A stretch of 21,044 nt of DNA, from NCBI GenBank assembly GCA_902464375.1, contig CABQIM010000025.1, forward strand, positions 1 through 21,044. The letters run 5' to 3'. The position numbers and the translations under genes were made by a program. Under the pieces are notes generated by a model. That model searched no databases, was not told the origin of the DNA, and was given only the letters and a program-made list of their open reading frames with translations. Source of the DNA: an uncultured bacterium (GTDB lineage: Bacteria; Cyanobacteriota; Vampirovibrionia; Gastranaerophilales; Gastranaerophilaceae). Shown piece after piece: positions 13,254 through 20,927 of this stretch; position 1 is the stretch's first letter, and each line of letters opens with the position of its first letter.

Positions 13254-14927
13254 TTACGCTTGAATAAGTTCTTTAACCTTATTTCTCTGAACTGTAGCTT
13301 TTTTAGTTCTAGGTAAAGCTTGTTTCAAAACAGTAATATTAATAGGACGTTTGTATGGTGTCAAACGTTGTGAAAGTCGCTTAACTTCATCTTTCATCAT
13401 CTTATCAAGAATTTTATCATCGTATTTAGACTTTAGTTCATCTGTCGGAACAACAACTGCAGCGATATCTTCTGTACCGTCTTTTGCACCGCCTTCACGA
13501 GAAACTCCAAATACACAAACTTCTGAGAATAAATCGCTCTTTTCCAAAACTGATTCAACTTCTTCCGGAAATACTTTTTTGCCGCCGGATAGTACAATCA
13601 TATTTTTCAAACGACCTGTTATGTAAACTCGTCCACTGTCATCAATTCTAGCTTTATCACCTGTATGGAACCAGCCTTCTTCGTCAATAGCTTCACGTGT
13701 TAATTCCGGTTGATTATGATAACCTTTCATTACAGAAGGACCTTTAAGCAACAATTCGCCTGTTTCAGAATCAATTTTTGCCTCATAGCTTGGAAGAGGT
13801 TTACCAACAGAACGTAAATCTCTGTGACGTTCAATGTTAATAGTTGCAATTGGACTTGTTTCTGTCAAACCATAAACTTCATAAATTTGAATACCAACTC
13901 TTTGGAAGAATTTTGCAACGTTCAAATCTAATGGTGCACCGCCTGACATGCAGCCCTTGAAAGCGCCGCCGAAGCACTTATGTATTTTTCTGAACATAAG
14001 TTTTTTCATCCAAATAAATGGTACAAATTTTGCAAAGTGGTAAAGAAACGGAAACATTCTTTGTGAAAATTTTGAAGTATTTTTCATTTCCGCCTCAAGT
14101 CCTGTCTTAAGAAGTTTTAAGAATGCAGGAACTACAACCATGAATGTGATTTTTCTGTCACGCATTATGTTTAAAATGTCTTTTGGTTTTAAATTATGCG
14201 TGTAATAAACTGTGAATCCAAGGTTTAAGAACGTAGAGAATCCAACTGTCATTTCAAACAAGTGGTTCATTGGAAGAATTGAAAGTACTCTAACATCTCC
14301 GTATGGTAAAATCTTGTCAAATGCTGTTTTTAAGTCTTTTAACTGCGCAAGCATATTGCCGAAAGTTGTTTCAACGCCTTTTGGGTGACCGGTTGTTCCT
14401 GAGGTATAGATAATGAATACAACAGACTTTCTTGAACGATGGCGCCATTTGCAAGTGTAATTGTTTGGAATTGTATAAATACTTTCCAAATTATCATTAA
14501 TAGGGTGCTCGTCCATTACGATAATATGCTTTAGTGAAGGAATAACTTTTTGTAATTCGAGGGCTTTGTCTATGTATGTTTGGGATACAAGCATTACAGA
14601 TGGTAAACAGTCTGAAAGAATGGACTGCAATTCATATTTTGTAAGCTTGATATCTAGAGGAACGGTAATCAATCCTGAAATTACTGATGCGAATACGCAA
14701 GCGCCATATTCAGGCTTTGATTCAGAAAGAATAGCAAGCTTTTCACCTTTTTGTAGTCCCAAATCGTTCATCAAATAAGCCGCAAGTCTTCTTGACATTA
14801 AACCTAAACCATCATAAGTAAGCTCTTTCCAACCGAATTGAGTTTTTGTACCTAAAGCAATTTTTCTTGCGTATATATTAGTCTTGTCTTCAAGTAAAGA
14901 TAATACATTACTTTCACGTTCTTTCAT
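13254..14927 (-). CDS. long-chain fatty acyl-CoA (or acyl-ACP) synthetase, AMP-binding family
   Basis: 557-aa adenylate-forming enzyme that activates fatty acids with ATP and joins them to CoA or acyl carrier protein. The phosphate-binding loop YTSGTTGHPKG (174-184), YGLTETSP (352-359), HTGD (421-424), the hinge region GRLKNMIVLSGG (438-449) and the C-terminal catalytic Lys in LPRTKK (538-543) are all present. A hydrophobic/aromatic stretch around 292-310 may touch the membrane. The ATG at 14927 is chosen because AGGAGGGA lies directly before it; the frame's earlier GTG is inside the leader. A near-consensus promoter lies 33 bp upstream. Recycling of fatty acids for the PlsC enzymes is a plausible job. 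CoA versus ACP as acceptor cannot be decided. Confidence 0.9.
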   Translation of the reverse strand: MKERESNVLSLLEDKTNIYARKIALGTKTQFGWKELTYDGLGLMSRRLAAYLMNDLGLQKGEKLAILSESKPEYGACVFASVISGLITVPLDIKLTKYELQSILSDCLPSVMLVSQTYIDKALELQKVIPSLKHIIVMDEHPINDNLESIYTIPNNYTCKWRHRSRKSVVFIIYTSGTTGHPKGVETTFGNMLAQLKDLKTAFDKILPYGDVRVLSILPMNHLFEMTVGFSTFLNLGFTVYYTHNLKPKDILNIMRDRKITFMVVVPAFLKLLKTGLEAEMKNTSKFSQRMFPFLYHFAKFVPFIWMKKLMFRKIHKCFGGAFKGCMSGGAPLDLNVAKFFQRVGIQIYEVYGLTETSPIATINIERHRDLRSVGKPLPSYEAKIDSETGELLLKGPSVMKGYHNQPELTREAIDEEGWFHTGDKARIDDSGRVYITGRLKNMIVLSGGKKVFPEEVESVLEKSDLFSEVCVFGVSREGGAKDGTEDIAAVVVPTDELKSKYDDKILDKMMKDEVKRLSQRLTPYKRPINITVLKQALPRTKKATVQRNKVKELIQA

Positions 14928-14959
14928 ACTTCCCTCCTGACACACAAAAGCCTAATAGT

Positions 14960-14988
14960 ATTATATGGATAACAGGCGAATAGGTCAA
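14960..14988 (-). promoter_or_regulatory. strong sigma-70-type promoter of the acyl-CoA synthetase-glycosylase operon
   Basis: On the minus strand TTGACC (14983-14988), exactly 17 bp, then perfect TATAAT (14960-14965). The predicted start near 14953 gives a leader of about 26 nt that holds the AGGAGGGA ribosome-binding site. Confidence 0.85.
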
Positions 14989-15010
14989 TAGGGAATTGAA
15001 TTACTCGATT

Positions 15011-15040
15011 GTGAAAAGTTGAAAGTTGTTCTAAAATTAG
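15011..15040 (-). repeat. isolated end fragment of the dispersed repeat
   Basis: The sequence resembles the outer arm of repeat copies A and B (about 8279-8310 and 20931-20960), sharing GTTGAAAGT-like and TTNTAAAA stretches. The GC-rich hairpin part is absent. It ends inside the stop codon region of nrdG. A chance AT-rich match is possible. Confidence 0.3.
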
Positions 15041-15525
15041 TCGTGCAAAACAACTTTGTTGTTATTCAAAGATGCTCTTACATCAACAACTCTTTGGTTT
15101 GTACTTCCAACCCAGTGTTTTTTATTATCCAAAAGTTCTTTTACAAATTTGCCTTCGCAAATTACATCAATGTCTGCAATTTCCGGAATATCTTTGATTT
15201 CTTCCCACAAGAAACCTGTATACAACCAGATTGTTTTATCCGGTAATTCTTGTCTGATTTTTTTAATTAATCTGAAAACTTCTTCTCTGTTGAATGGGTG
15301 TAAAGGGTCACCGCCGGAGAAAGTTATGCCTGCAACGTGCGGTCTGTTTAAGGCTTCAAACAATTCTTTTTCTGCTGCTTCATCAAATGGAATACCACCT
15401 GTGACATCCCAAGTTATTGGATTTTGGCAACCTTGGCAGTGATGAGTGCAACCAGCCACCCATAATACAACTCTTAAGCCGTCACCATTTAACATGTCAT
15501 CTTTTGTGATATTGTGATAATTCAT
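15037..15525 (-). CDS. nrdG: anaerobic ribonucleoside-triphosphate reductase-activating protein
   Basis: 162-aa radical-SAM enzyme that installs the glycyl radical on the anaerobic reductase NrdD, allowing dNTP synthesis without oxygen. The radical-SAM cluster motif C26-x3-C30-x2-C33 lies in GCTHHCQGCQNP, followed by FSGGDPL (the SAM-contacting GGDP) and, near the C-terminus, GSTNQRVVDV, typical of NrdG. The ATG at 15525 is chosen because GGGAG lies upstream of it at eight bases and homology starts there; an earlier in-frame Met would put the promoter inside the gene. The partner nrdD is not in the window. The gene is divergent from fliF. Confidence 0.93.
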   Translation of the reverse strand: MNYHNITKDDMLNGDGLRVVLWVAGCTHHCQGCQNPITWDVTGGIPFDEAAEKELFEALNRPHVAGITFSGGDPLHPFNREEVFRLIKKIRQELPDKTIWLYTGFLWEEIKDIPEIADIDVICEGKFVKELLDNKKHWVGSTNQRVVDVRASLNNNKVVLHD

Positions 15526-15551
15526 TTTCAAAACTCCCTTTGCTTTAGTTA

Positions 15552-15560
15552 AGTATACCA
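15552..15560 (-). promoter_or_regulatory. extended -10 promoter of nrdG
   Basis: On the minus strand TGGTATACT is an extended -10 box (TG-N-TATACT), about 26 bp upstream of the nrdG ATG. No clear -35 box is seen. Confidence 0.5.
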
Positions 15561-15601
15561 CATCCTAATTAAAATAAAATATCGTAATATATTTTTACAA
15601 T

Positions 15602-15630
15602 TTGAAAAGATTTTCTTGATAAGATATTAT
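15602..15630 (+). promoter_or_regulatory. sigma-70-type promoter of the flagellar operon
   Basis: TTGAAA (15602-15607), 17-bp spacer, TATTAT (15625-15630). It looks like a housekeeping promoter; I see neither the sigma-54 GG/GC pattern nor a sigma-28 type sequence. Confidence 0.6.
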
Positions 15631-15658
15631 TATATTGAAGGATTGTGCTTGGGGAGTC

Positions 15659-17209
15659 ATGGAAAATAATTATTTTGCACTACTAGCTAACGATGTTAAG
15701 AAATTATGGAACGGTTTGGACGGCAACCAAAAGCTTGGAATGCTTGCGCTGATTGTCGTTACGATTATTGCTGCGACATTTTTCTTATCAAAGGCTATGG
15801 AACCCGATTGGGTTGTATTATATTCGGACCTTAACGAAGTTAACGCTATGAGTATCGTTGAAGGTATGAAGAAAAACGGATATCAGTATAAAGTATCAGA
15901 TGACCATAAATCAATTTTGGTGCCATCAAATGTTCGAGATGATATGAGAGTTTTTGTTGCAGAAAACGACCTTATCAAGAATGGTGATACAGGTTTTGAA
16001 CTTCTTGATGATATGCAGTTAGGTTCTACTGATTTTAAGAACAAATTAACTAAACAAAGAATTTTTCAAGGAGAATTAACTCGTTCTATCGAAAGAATTC
16101 AAGGGGTTAAATACGCACGTGTTCAGCTTGCGGAACCTGAACGTTCGATTTTTGATGATAATGATGAAAAACCGACGGCATCAGTAGTTTTGGTACTTGA
16201 ACCTGGATATAAGATTAAGGCAGGACAAGTAAAAGCTATCAAAAATTTGGTTGCGTATGCTGTTCCAAGAATGACTCCGGAACAGGTATTTATAACTGAC
16301 CAAAACGGTAATAGCCTTTCTGATGAAACATCAAAGAACTCTACAGATATGGAAAGCTTTAAGTCAAATCTGGAAAAAGATACTGCTAAAAAGATTTCAG
16401 AAGTATTAGAAAAAATTGTCGGCAAAGGTAATGTTTCTGTTCAAGTTAATGCTGATATTGATTTTAATTCTGCTAAATCTACAATAGAAAGTTATATACC
16501 GGTAAATGATAAAGGTGAAGGTGTTATAACAAGTTCTCAAACTGAGGTTGAAACTTATGAGAACCCTAATAATGTTCCTAATCCAAACAATGTAAATCAA
16601 AGAAATCTTAATTATTCAAAACAGAAAACTGCTGTAAATTATAGCGTATCCAAGGAAGTTAAACAGGTAGTTTATGCTCCTGGGACAGTAAAAAGACTTT
16701 CTATAGCGGTTGCAGTTAATAAGATTTTAACAGATTCGGAAAAAGAAGAATTAAAAAATCTTGTTTTATCAGCATCTGGTGTTGATTACTCAAGAGGTGA
16801 TGTAATTTCTGTTTCAGGACTTCAATTTGAAGGTGCTTCTATTGACAAGAAGGCGCAAGAAGATTTTGCACAACAATATCAACAAGAACAGATGTTGTAT
16901 TTCGTTACTTCGTCAGTAATTCCACTTCTTATTGTACTTATTCTTGGTGGCTTTGCATTGTTTATTCTTAAGAACTTTATATCAAAAATGCCAACGCCAA
17001 AACGTCAAGAACGTGTAGTTCAAGTTGAAGAATCTGCTAATGCAGAAAGAGTAGAAGATTCTGAGGCAGATGAAAATGTACCGAAAATAGAGTTAAATAA
17101 AAAAGAAGTTAAGTCACAAAAAGAACAAAGTATTAATGAATTGAATGAAGCTGTAATGGCATCTCCGGAAGATGCTGCTAAACTGCTGACTTCGTTTATT
17201 AGAGATTAA
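15659..17209 (+). CDS. fliF: flagellar MS-ring protein FliF
   Basis: 516-aa inner-membrane protein that oligomerises into the MS ring, the base on which the flagellar rotor and export gate assemble. Membrane helix 1 is at about 27-44 and helix 2 at about 413-437. Between them lie the YscJ/FliF ring-building region (about 50-215) and the FliF C-terminal periplasmic region, with an Asn/Pro-rich linker near 300-318. The cytoplasmic tail ends in EAVMASPEDAAKLLTSFIRD, the expected FliG-binding helix. The ATG at 15659 follows GGGGAG; an upstream in-frame TTG would give a less usual start. First gene of fliFGHI. fliE, which often precedes fliF, is absent here. Confidence 0.96.
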   Translation: MENNYFALLANDVKKLWNGLDGNQKLGMLALIVVTIIAATFFLSKAMEPDWVVLYSDLNEVNAMSIVEGMKKNGYQYKVSDDHKSILVPSNVRDDMRVFVAENDLIKNGDTGFELLDDMQLGSTDFKNKLTKQRIFQGELTRSIERIQGVKYARVQLAEPERSIFDDNDEKPTASVVLVLEPGYKIKAGQVKAIKNLVAYAVPRMTPEQVFITDQNGNSLSDETSKNSTDMESFKSNLEKDTAKKISEVLEKIVGKGNVSVQVNADIDFNSAKSTIESYIPVNDKGEGVITSSQTEVETYENPNNVPNPNNVNQRNLNYSKQKTAVNYSVSKEVKQVVYAPGTVKRLSIAVAVNKILTDSEKEELKNLVLSASGVDYSRGDVISVSGLQFEGASIDKKAQEDFAQQYQQEQMLYFVTSSVIPLLIVLILGGFALFILKNFISKMPTPKRQERVVQVEESANAERVEDSEADENVPKIELNKKEVKSQKEQSINELNEAVMASPEDAAKLLTSFIRD

Positions 17210-17221
17210 AATAAATTTTAA

Positions 17222-17261
17222 AAACGAACTTAACGACCTAAAGATTTAGTGACTTAAAGAC
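17222..17261 (-). repeat. 40-bp element of five 8-bp units (copy 2)
   Basis: The reverse complement has the same length, unit phase and diverging last unit (GTTCNTTT) as 1860-1899, with several base changes between units. It fills the fliF-fliG gap, just upstream of fliG's AGGA ribosome-binding site. Confidence 0.6.
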
Positions 17262-17282
17262 TTTACCAAAAGGAAAAGATAA

Positions 17283-18332
17283 ATGGGTATTGAAGAAATA
17301 AAAAAGGCAAAAGAAGAGGCGAAGCGGACGTTTACACGTCCAAGTCAAAAGGTTGCAGCGCTTTTGATTGCTTTAGGGCCGGCAACAGCTTCTGAAATAC
17401 TTAAGAATATAAAAGATGAAGATTTGTTGGAACAAATTACTCTTGATATTGCAAATCTTGGAAAAATATCTGATGAAGACTTGAATGAAGTACTTACAGA
17501 GTTTAAGTCAGTTTTCCAAGCTAGAAATTATATTGCTCAAGGTGGTGTAAGTTATGCGAAACAATTGTTAGCGCAAACTTATGGTGAGGCAGAAGCCGGA
17601 AAATTATTAGAAAAAGTTAACTCTATGGTTAATACAAATCCATTCTTTTTCTTGAATGAAGCTGATCCGTCGCAGCTTGCAAATACTTTTGCTTCTGAAA
17701 ATCCGCAATTGCTAGCGCTTATTTTGGCTTACTTAAGACCGGAACTTGCTGCGCAGGTGTTGGCATTTCTTCCTCCGGATATTCAAGCGGTTGTATCTAT
17801 GCGAATTGCTGATATGACTCCGACAAATCCAGAAATTTTGTCTACAATTGAAGATATTGTTGAACGCAAGTTCTCAGCTCTTCTTGTTCAAGATTTCTCA
17901 AATGCGGGTGGTGTGGAATCTCTTGCAAATATCTTGAACTGTTGCGACAGAGGTACAGAAAAGAATATTATGGAATGGCTTGATATAGAAAATCAACAAA
18001 TGGCTCAAGAAGTACGAGATTTGATGTTCGTATTTGAAGATATCATTATTCTTGACGATAGAGCTATTCAAAGATTGCTTAGAGAAGTTGATACCAAGCA
18101 GCTTGCTCTTGCGCTTAAAGGTACAAAAGAAGAAATTAAGGATAAAGTATTCAAAAATATGTCAGAACGTGCAAGGCAAATGCTTTCAGATGATATGGAA
18201 TATCTTGGACCTGTTAGAGCAAAAGAAGTTCAAGAAGCTCAAACCGGTATTGTTAATGCTATCAGAAATCTTGAGGCAACAGGTGAAATTACTATTACAC
18301 GTGCAAGTGTTGAGGATGAATTAATTGAGTAG
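17283..18332 (+). CDS. fliG: flagellar motor switch protein FliG
   Basis: 349-aa rotor protein joining FliF's tail to the C ring and touching the stator to produce torque. The N-terminal domain (about 16-110) matches the FliF-binding part (KVAALLIALGPATASEIL). The middle domain carries ENPQ at 139-142 in place of the usual EHPQ FliM-binding motif. The C-terminal domain (about 245-335) has the charged torque helix region DDRAIQRLLREVD and the Ra-x-x-x-L-x-D-D-x-E-x-x-GPVR signature. Full length is normal. AGGA at 17271-17274 sets the ATG. Its last 8 bp overlap the TTG start of fliH. Confidence 0.96.
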   Translation: MGIEEIKKAKEEAKRTFTRPSQKVAALLIALGPATASEILKNIKDEDLLEQITLDIANLGKISDEDLNEVLTEFKSVFQARNYIAQGGVSYAKQLLAQTYGEAEAGKLLEKVNSMVNTNPFFFLNEADPSQLANTFASENPQLLALILAYLRPELAAQVLAFLPPDIQAVVSMRIADMTPTNPEILSTIEDIVERKFSALLVQDFSNAGGVESLANILNCCDRGTEKNIMEWLDIENQQMAQEVRDLMFVFEDIIILDDRAIQRLLREVDTKQLALALKGTKEEIKDKVFKNMSERARQMLSDDMEYLGPVRAKEVQEAQTGIVNAIRNLEATGEITITRASVEDELIE

Positions 18333-19083
18333 CAGCAGAATAAAATCTAATGAAATTCAAATGGGTGAAAATTATGTTTTGCCTATTGAGCAAACACGTG
18401 TTACTCGCCAGCAAGCGAAGGTTCAACAAATAATTGAAGAAACAGATGCTAAAGCTCAAGAAATTATACAAAATGCTCAAAATCAATCTCAAATAGTTGT
18501 TCAAGCTGCAAATACGGAAGCGGATACAATTATTGAAAACGCAAGAAGAAAAGGTGAGAGTGAGTATGAAGCAATAAAGAATGAAGCTTATCAAGAAGGA
18601 TTCAAGAAAGGTGAACAAGATGGGCTTTATAAATTCCAAAATGATGCGGTGGAAGCCTTGAAATCTTTGGATACTTTGTGTGCTAGTCAGTATGAATTGA
18701 AGAAAAATATTATTGATTCTGCAACACGTGATATTGTGGAACTTGTTGCGGCAATAGCGGATAAAGTTTGTCATAAAGCTTTTAATACCCAGATTTTACA
18801 CAGAATTACGGTTGATGCGATTAAACAATTGCATGACAAAGAAAATATTACAATTATTGTTAATCCGAAATTAGCGGATAATATAAACAAACTTGTTCCG
18901 GAATTCAGAAAAGAGATTCCAAAATTGCAAACATTGAAAATCTTGGAAGATAATTCACTTTCTCCGGACGGTGTTATTGTAGAAACACCGGATACCAGAA
19001 TGGATTCCAGAGTTTCTGTACAAATTGCAGAAATTGCAGAAAAAATGCTTACGGGTGCAGATGATGGAATGGAACAAAAATAA
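18325..19083 (+). CDS. fliH: flagellar assembly protein FliH
   Basis: 252-aa cytoplasmic regulator that binds the export ATPase FliI and delivers it to the export gate. It has a long charged, Gln/Ala-rich helical region (about 25-100) with the GFKKGEQDG spacing typical of the FliH glycine-repeat segment, then the C-terminal FliI-binding domain (about 125-245) with DSRVSVQIAEIAEKML at its end. The TTG start, overlapping fliG by 8 bp, is preferred because GAGG lies 9 bp before it. The first ATG (18361) has no ribosome-binding site. FliH is poorly conserved, so position between fliG and fliI carries much of the weight. Confidence 0.88.
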   Translation: MSSSRIKSNEIQMGENYVLPIEQTRVTRQQAKVQQIIEETDAKAQEIIQNAQNQSQIVVQAANTEADTIIENARRKGESEYEAIKNEAYQEGFKKGEQDGLYKFQNDAVEALKSLDTLCASQYELKKNIIDSATRDIVELVAAIADKVCHKAFNTQILHRITVDAIKQLHDKENITIIVNPKLADNINKLVPEFRKEIPKLQTLKILEDNSLSPDGVIVETPDTRMDSRVSVQIAEIAEKMLTGADDGMEQK

Positions 19084-20380
19084 ATACCTCGATATAATTA
19101 AGAATACGCAAACCATAAAAGAAATCGGTAAGATAACGGAAATTATTGGGCTTACGATTGAATCTGACGGACCAAAATCTTCTATTGGTGATTTGTGCTA
19201 TATTTATAATAATTATAATGACACTCCTACAATGGCGGAAGTTGTTGGATTTAAGCGTGATAAAATTTTACTTATGCCGCTTGCTGCACCGGACGGAATT
19301 CGCCCAGGGGCACTTGTTGTAAATACAGGCGGTGCTATGAAAATAGGTGTTGGTAATCAACTTATCGGGAGAGTTCTTGACGGGCTTGCACGCCCCATAG
19401 ATACACTTGGTGATATCAAATTTACGGAATATCGCTCTACTCGAGCTGATGCAATAAATCCTCTTAAGCGTAAGAGAATTTCTGAACCGCTTTCGCTGGG
19501 TATTCGTTCTATTGATGGTTTTATGACAGTTGGTAAAGGGCAAAGAATGGGTATTTTTGCCGGTTCTGGTGTTGGTAAAAGTACAACAATTGGTATGATG
19601 GCAAAAAATACGACTGCGGATTTGAATGTTATTGCGCTTATTGGTGAACGTGGACGTGAGGTTAAGGAATTTATTGAAGAAATTTTGGGGCCCGAGGGTA
19701 TGAAACGTTCAATCGTAATCGCTGCGACTTCTGAACAGCCGTCTTTGGTAAAGATAAAAGCTGCTTTTGTCGCGACATCTATTGCAGAATATTTCCGTGA
19801 TAAAGGTTTAGATGTTTTGTTTATGCTCGATAGCGTTACTCGTATTGCGATGGCGCAGAGAGAGGTCGGACTTGCAATTGGCGAACCACCTGCAACAAGA
19901 GGTTATACACCGTCTGTATTTGCGATTATGCCTAAGTTGATGGAAAGAGCCGGTACAAATGAATTTGGAACGATTACCGGATTGTATACCGTATTGGTAG
20001 AAGGTGATGATTTTAACGAGCCGATTTCTGATACAGCGAGAAGCATTCTGGATGGTCACATAATGCTATCAAGAGATTTGGCGCATAAAAACCATTATCC
20101 TGCTGTGGATGTTTTACAATCATTGAGCAGGGTTATGGGGGATGTAACTTCTAAAGAGCATAGAGCTGCTGCAGGTAAAATCAGAAATCTTCTTGCTGTT
20201 CACAAAAAGAACGAAGATTTGATTAATATCGGAGCTTACGTAAAAGGTTCAGACCCGAGTTGTGATAAGGCAATTGCTCTTATGCCGCAAATCAATGAAT
20301 TTTTGCTTCAATCTACAGAAGATAAGATTGAATACGATACAACAATTAATCAATTGATTGAACTGGGAAATTTAGCCTAA
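19061..20380 (+). CDS. fliI: flagellum-specific export ATPase FliI
   Basis: 439-aa cytoplasmic hexameric ATPase, related to the F1 beta subunit, that energises unfolding and release of flagellar export substrates. Walker A is GSGVGKST (168-175). LIGERGREV, the Walker B segment VLFMLDSVTR and the family signature with PPATRGYTPSVF follow. The N-terminal beta-barrel domain is intact. Two adjacent ATGs (19061, 19064) overlap the end of fliH by about 20 bp; either could be used, with GGGTG just upstream. No fliJ follows; instead the gene meets a convergent gene with a 4-bp overlap of stop codons. Confidence 0.96.
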   Translation: MMEWNKNKYLDIIKNTQTIKEIGKITEIIGLTIESDGPKSSIGDLCYIYNNYNDTPTMAEVVGFKRDKILLMPLAAPDGIRPGALVVNTGGAMKIGVGNQLIGRVLDGLARPIDTLGDIKFTEYRSTRADAINPLKRKRISEPLSLGIRSIDGFMTVGKGQRMGIFAGSGVGKSTTIGMMAKNTTADLNVIALIGERGREVKEFIEEILGPEGMKRSIVIAATSEQPSLVKIKAAFVATSIAEYFRDKGLDVLFMLDSVTRIAMAQREVGLAIGEPPATRGYTPSVFAIMPKLMERAGTNEFGTITGLYTVLVEGDDFNEPISDTARSILDGHIMLSRDLAHKNHYPAVDVLQSLSRVMGDVTSKEHRAAAGKIRNLLAVHKKNEDLINIGAYVKGSDPSCDKAIALMPQINEFLLQSTEDKIEYDTTINQLIELGNLA

Positions 20381-20802
20381 AAAACTTTGTAAGAGCAACT
20401 ACTCAATGAGCTAACAGGGTTTGATGTTATAACAGAACTTCTGCTGTATGCATTATAAGCATTTTGCATTACAACAGCTTCTTCTGTTGAATACCCTTGT
20501 TTTAAGGAATCTCGCAGAATAGAGTTTGATGAAATTTTTGAGGCTGAAAAATTTGTAACTTCGGCTTGTGGGGTGCTTTCAGTATTTAACCCAACTTCAT
20601 AAGAACCTTGTTCCATGTCTACAACTTGGGCTTGAGGTTTACTTTTGAAATAAGCACGACTATATACCTCTGACTTGTCAATATTTGTTTCGTTGTCATA
20701 GGGTGTATGTGCATTTATTGTAATTTTAGACGGTTTAAACGGTGATGTCAGGTGTCCATAAACCGTGTCAGGCGAATAAGGAGCCAATGACTCTATACTC
20801 AT
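20377..20802 (-). CDS. unknown 141-aa protein convergent with fliI
   Basis: No family recognised. The protein is Ser-, Asn-, Thr- and Tyr-rich, with no signal peptide or membrane helix, and looks largely disordered except for a likely short helix near 97-118 (LRDSLKQGYSTEEAVVMQNAYN). Near the N-terminus is SPFKPSK, and TNFSAS occurs at about 83-88. AAGGA about eight bases upstream of the ATG gives a good ribosome-binding site, and a plausible promoter lies at 20840-20868. Its TAG overlaps fliI's TAA by four bases, so transcripts of the two genes must overlap at their 3' ends. A link to flagella is not supported beyond location. Confidence 0.7.
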   Translation of the reverse strand: MSIESLAPYSPDTVYGHLTSPFKPSKITINAHTPYDNETNIDKSEVYSRAYFKSKPQAQVVDMEQGSYEVGLNTESTPQAEVTNFSASKISSNSILRDSLKQGYSTEEAVVMQNAYNAYSRSSVITSNPVSSLSSCSYKVF

Positions 20803-20839
20803 TTATTTTTCCTTAAGATTAATATACTTATATACACTT

Positions 20840-20868
20840 ATTATAAATCATGTTTTAAAGGTTCTAAA
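20840..20868 (-). promoter_or_regulatory. candidate promoter of the 141-aa gene
   Basis: On the minus strand TTTAGA (20863-20868), 17 bp, then perfect TATAAT (20840-20845). The predicted leader is about 30 nt. Confidence 0.5.
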
Positions 20869-20927
20869 CCCTGCATTTGCATGAAGTTTACAAAAATACA
20901 TATTGGATAATTGTGGAAGTTGAAAGT

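Noticed and set aside
14928..14945. GTG start giving six extra residues to the acyl-CoA synthetase
   Set aside because: These codons make up the AGGAGGGA ribosome-binding site for the ATG at 14927.
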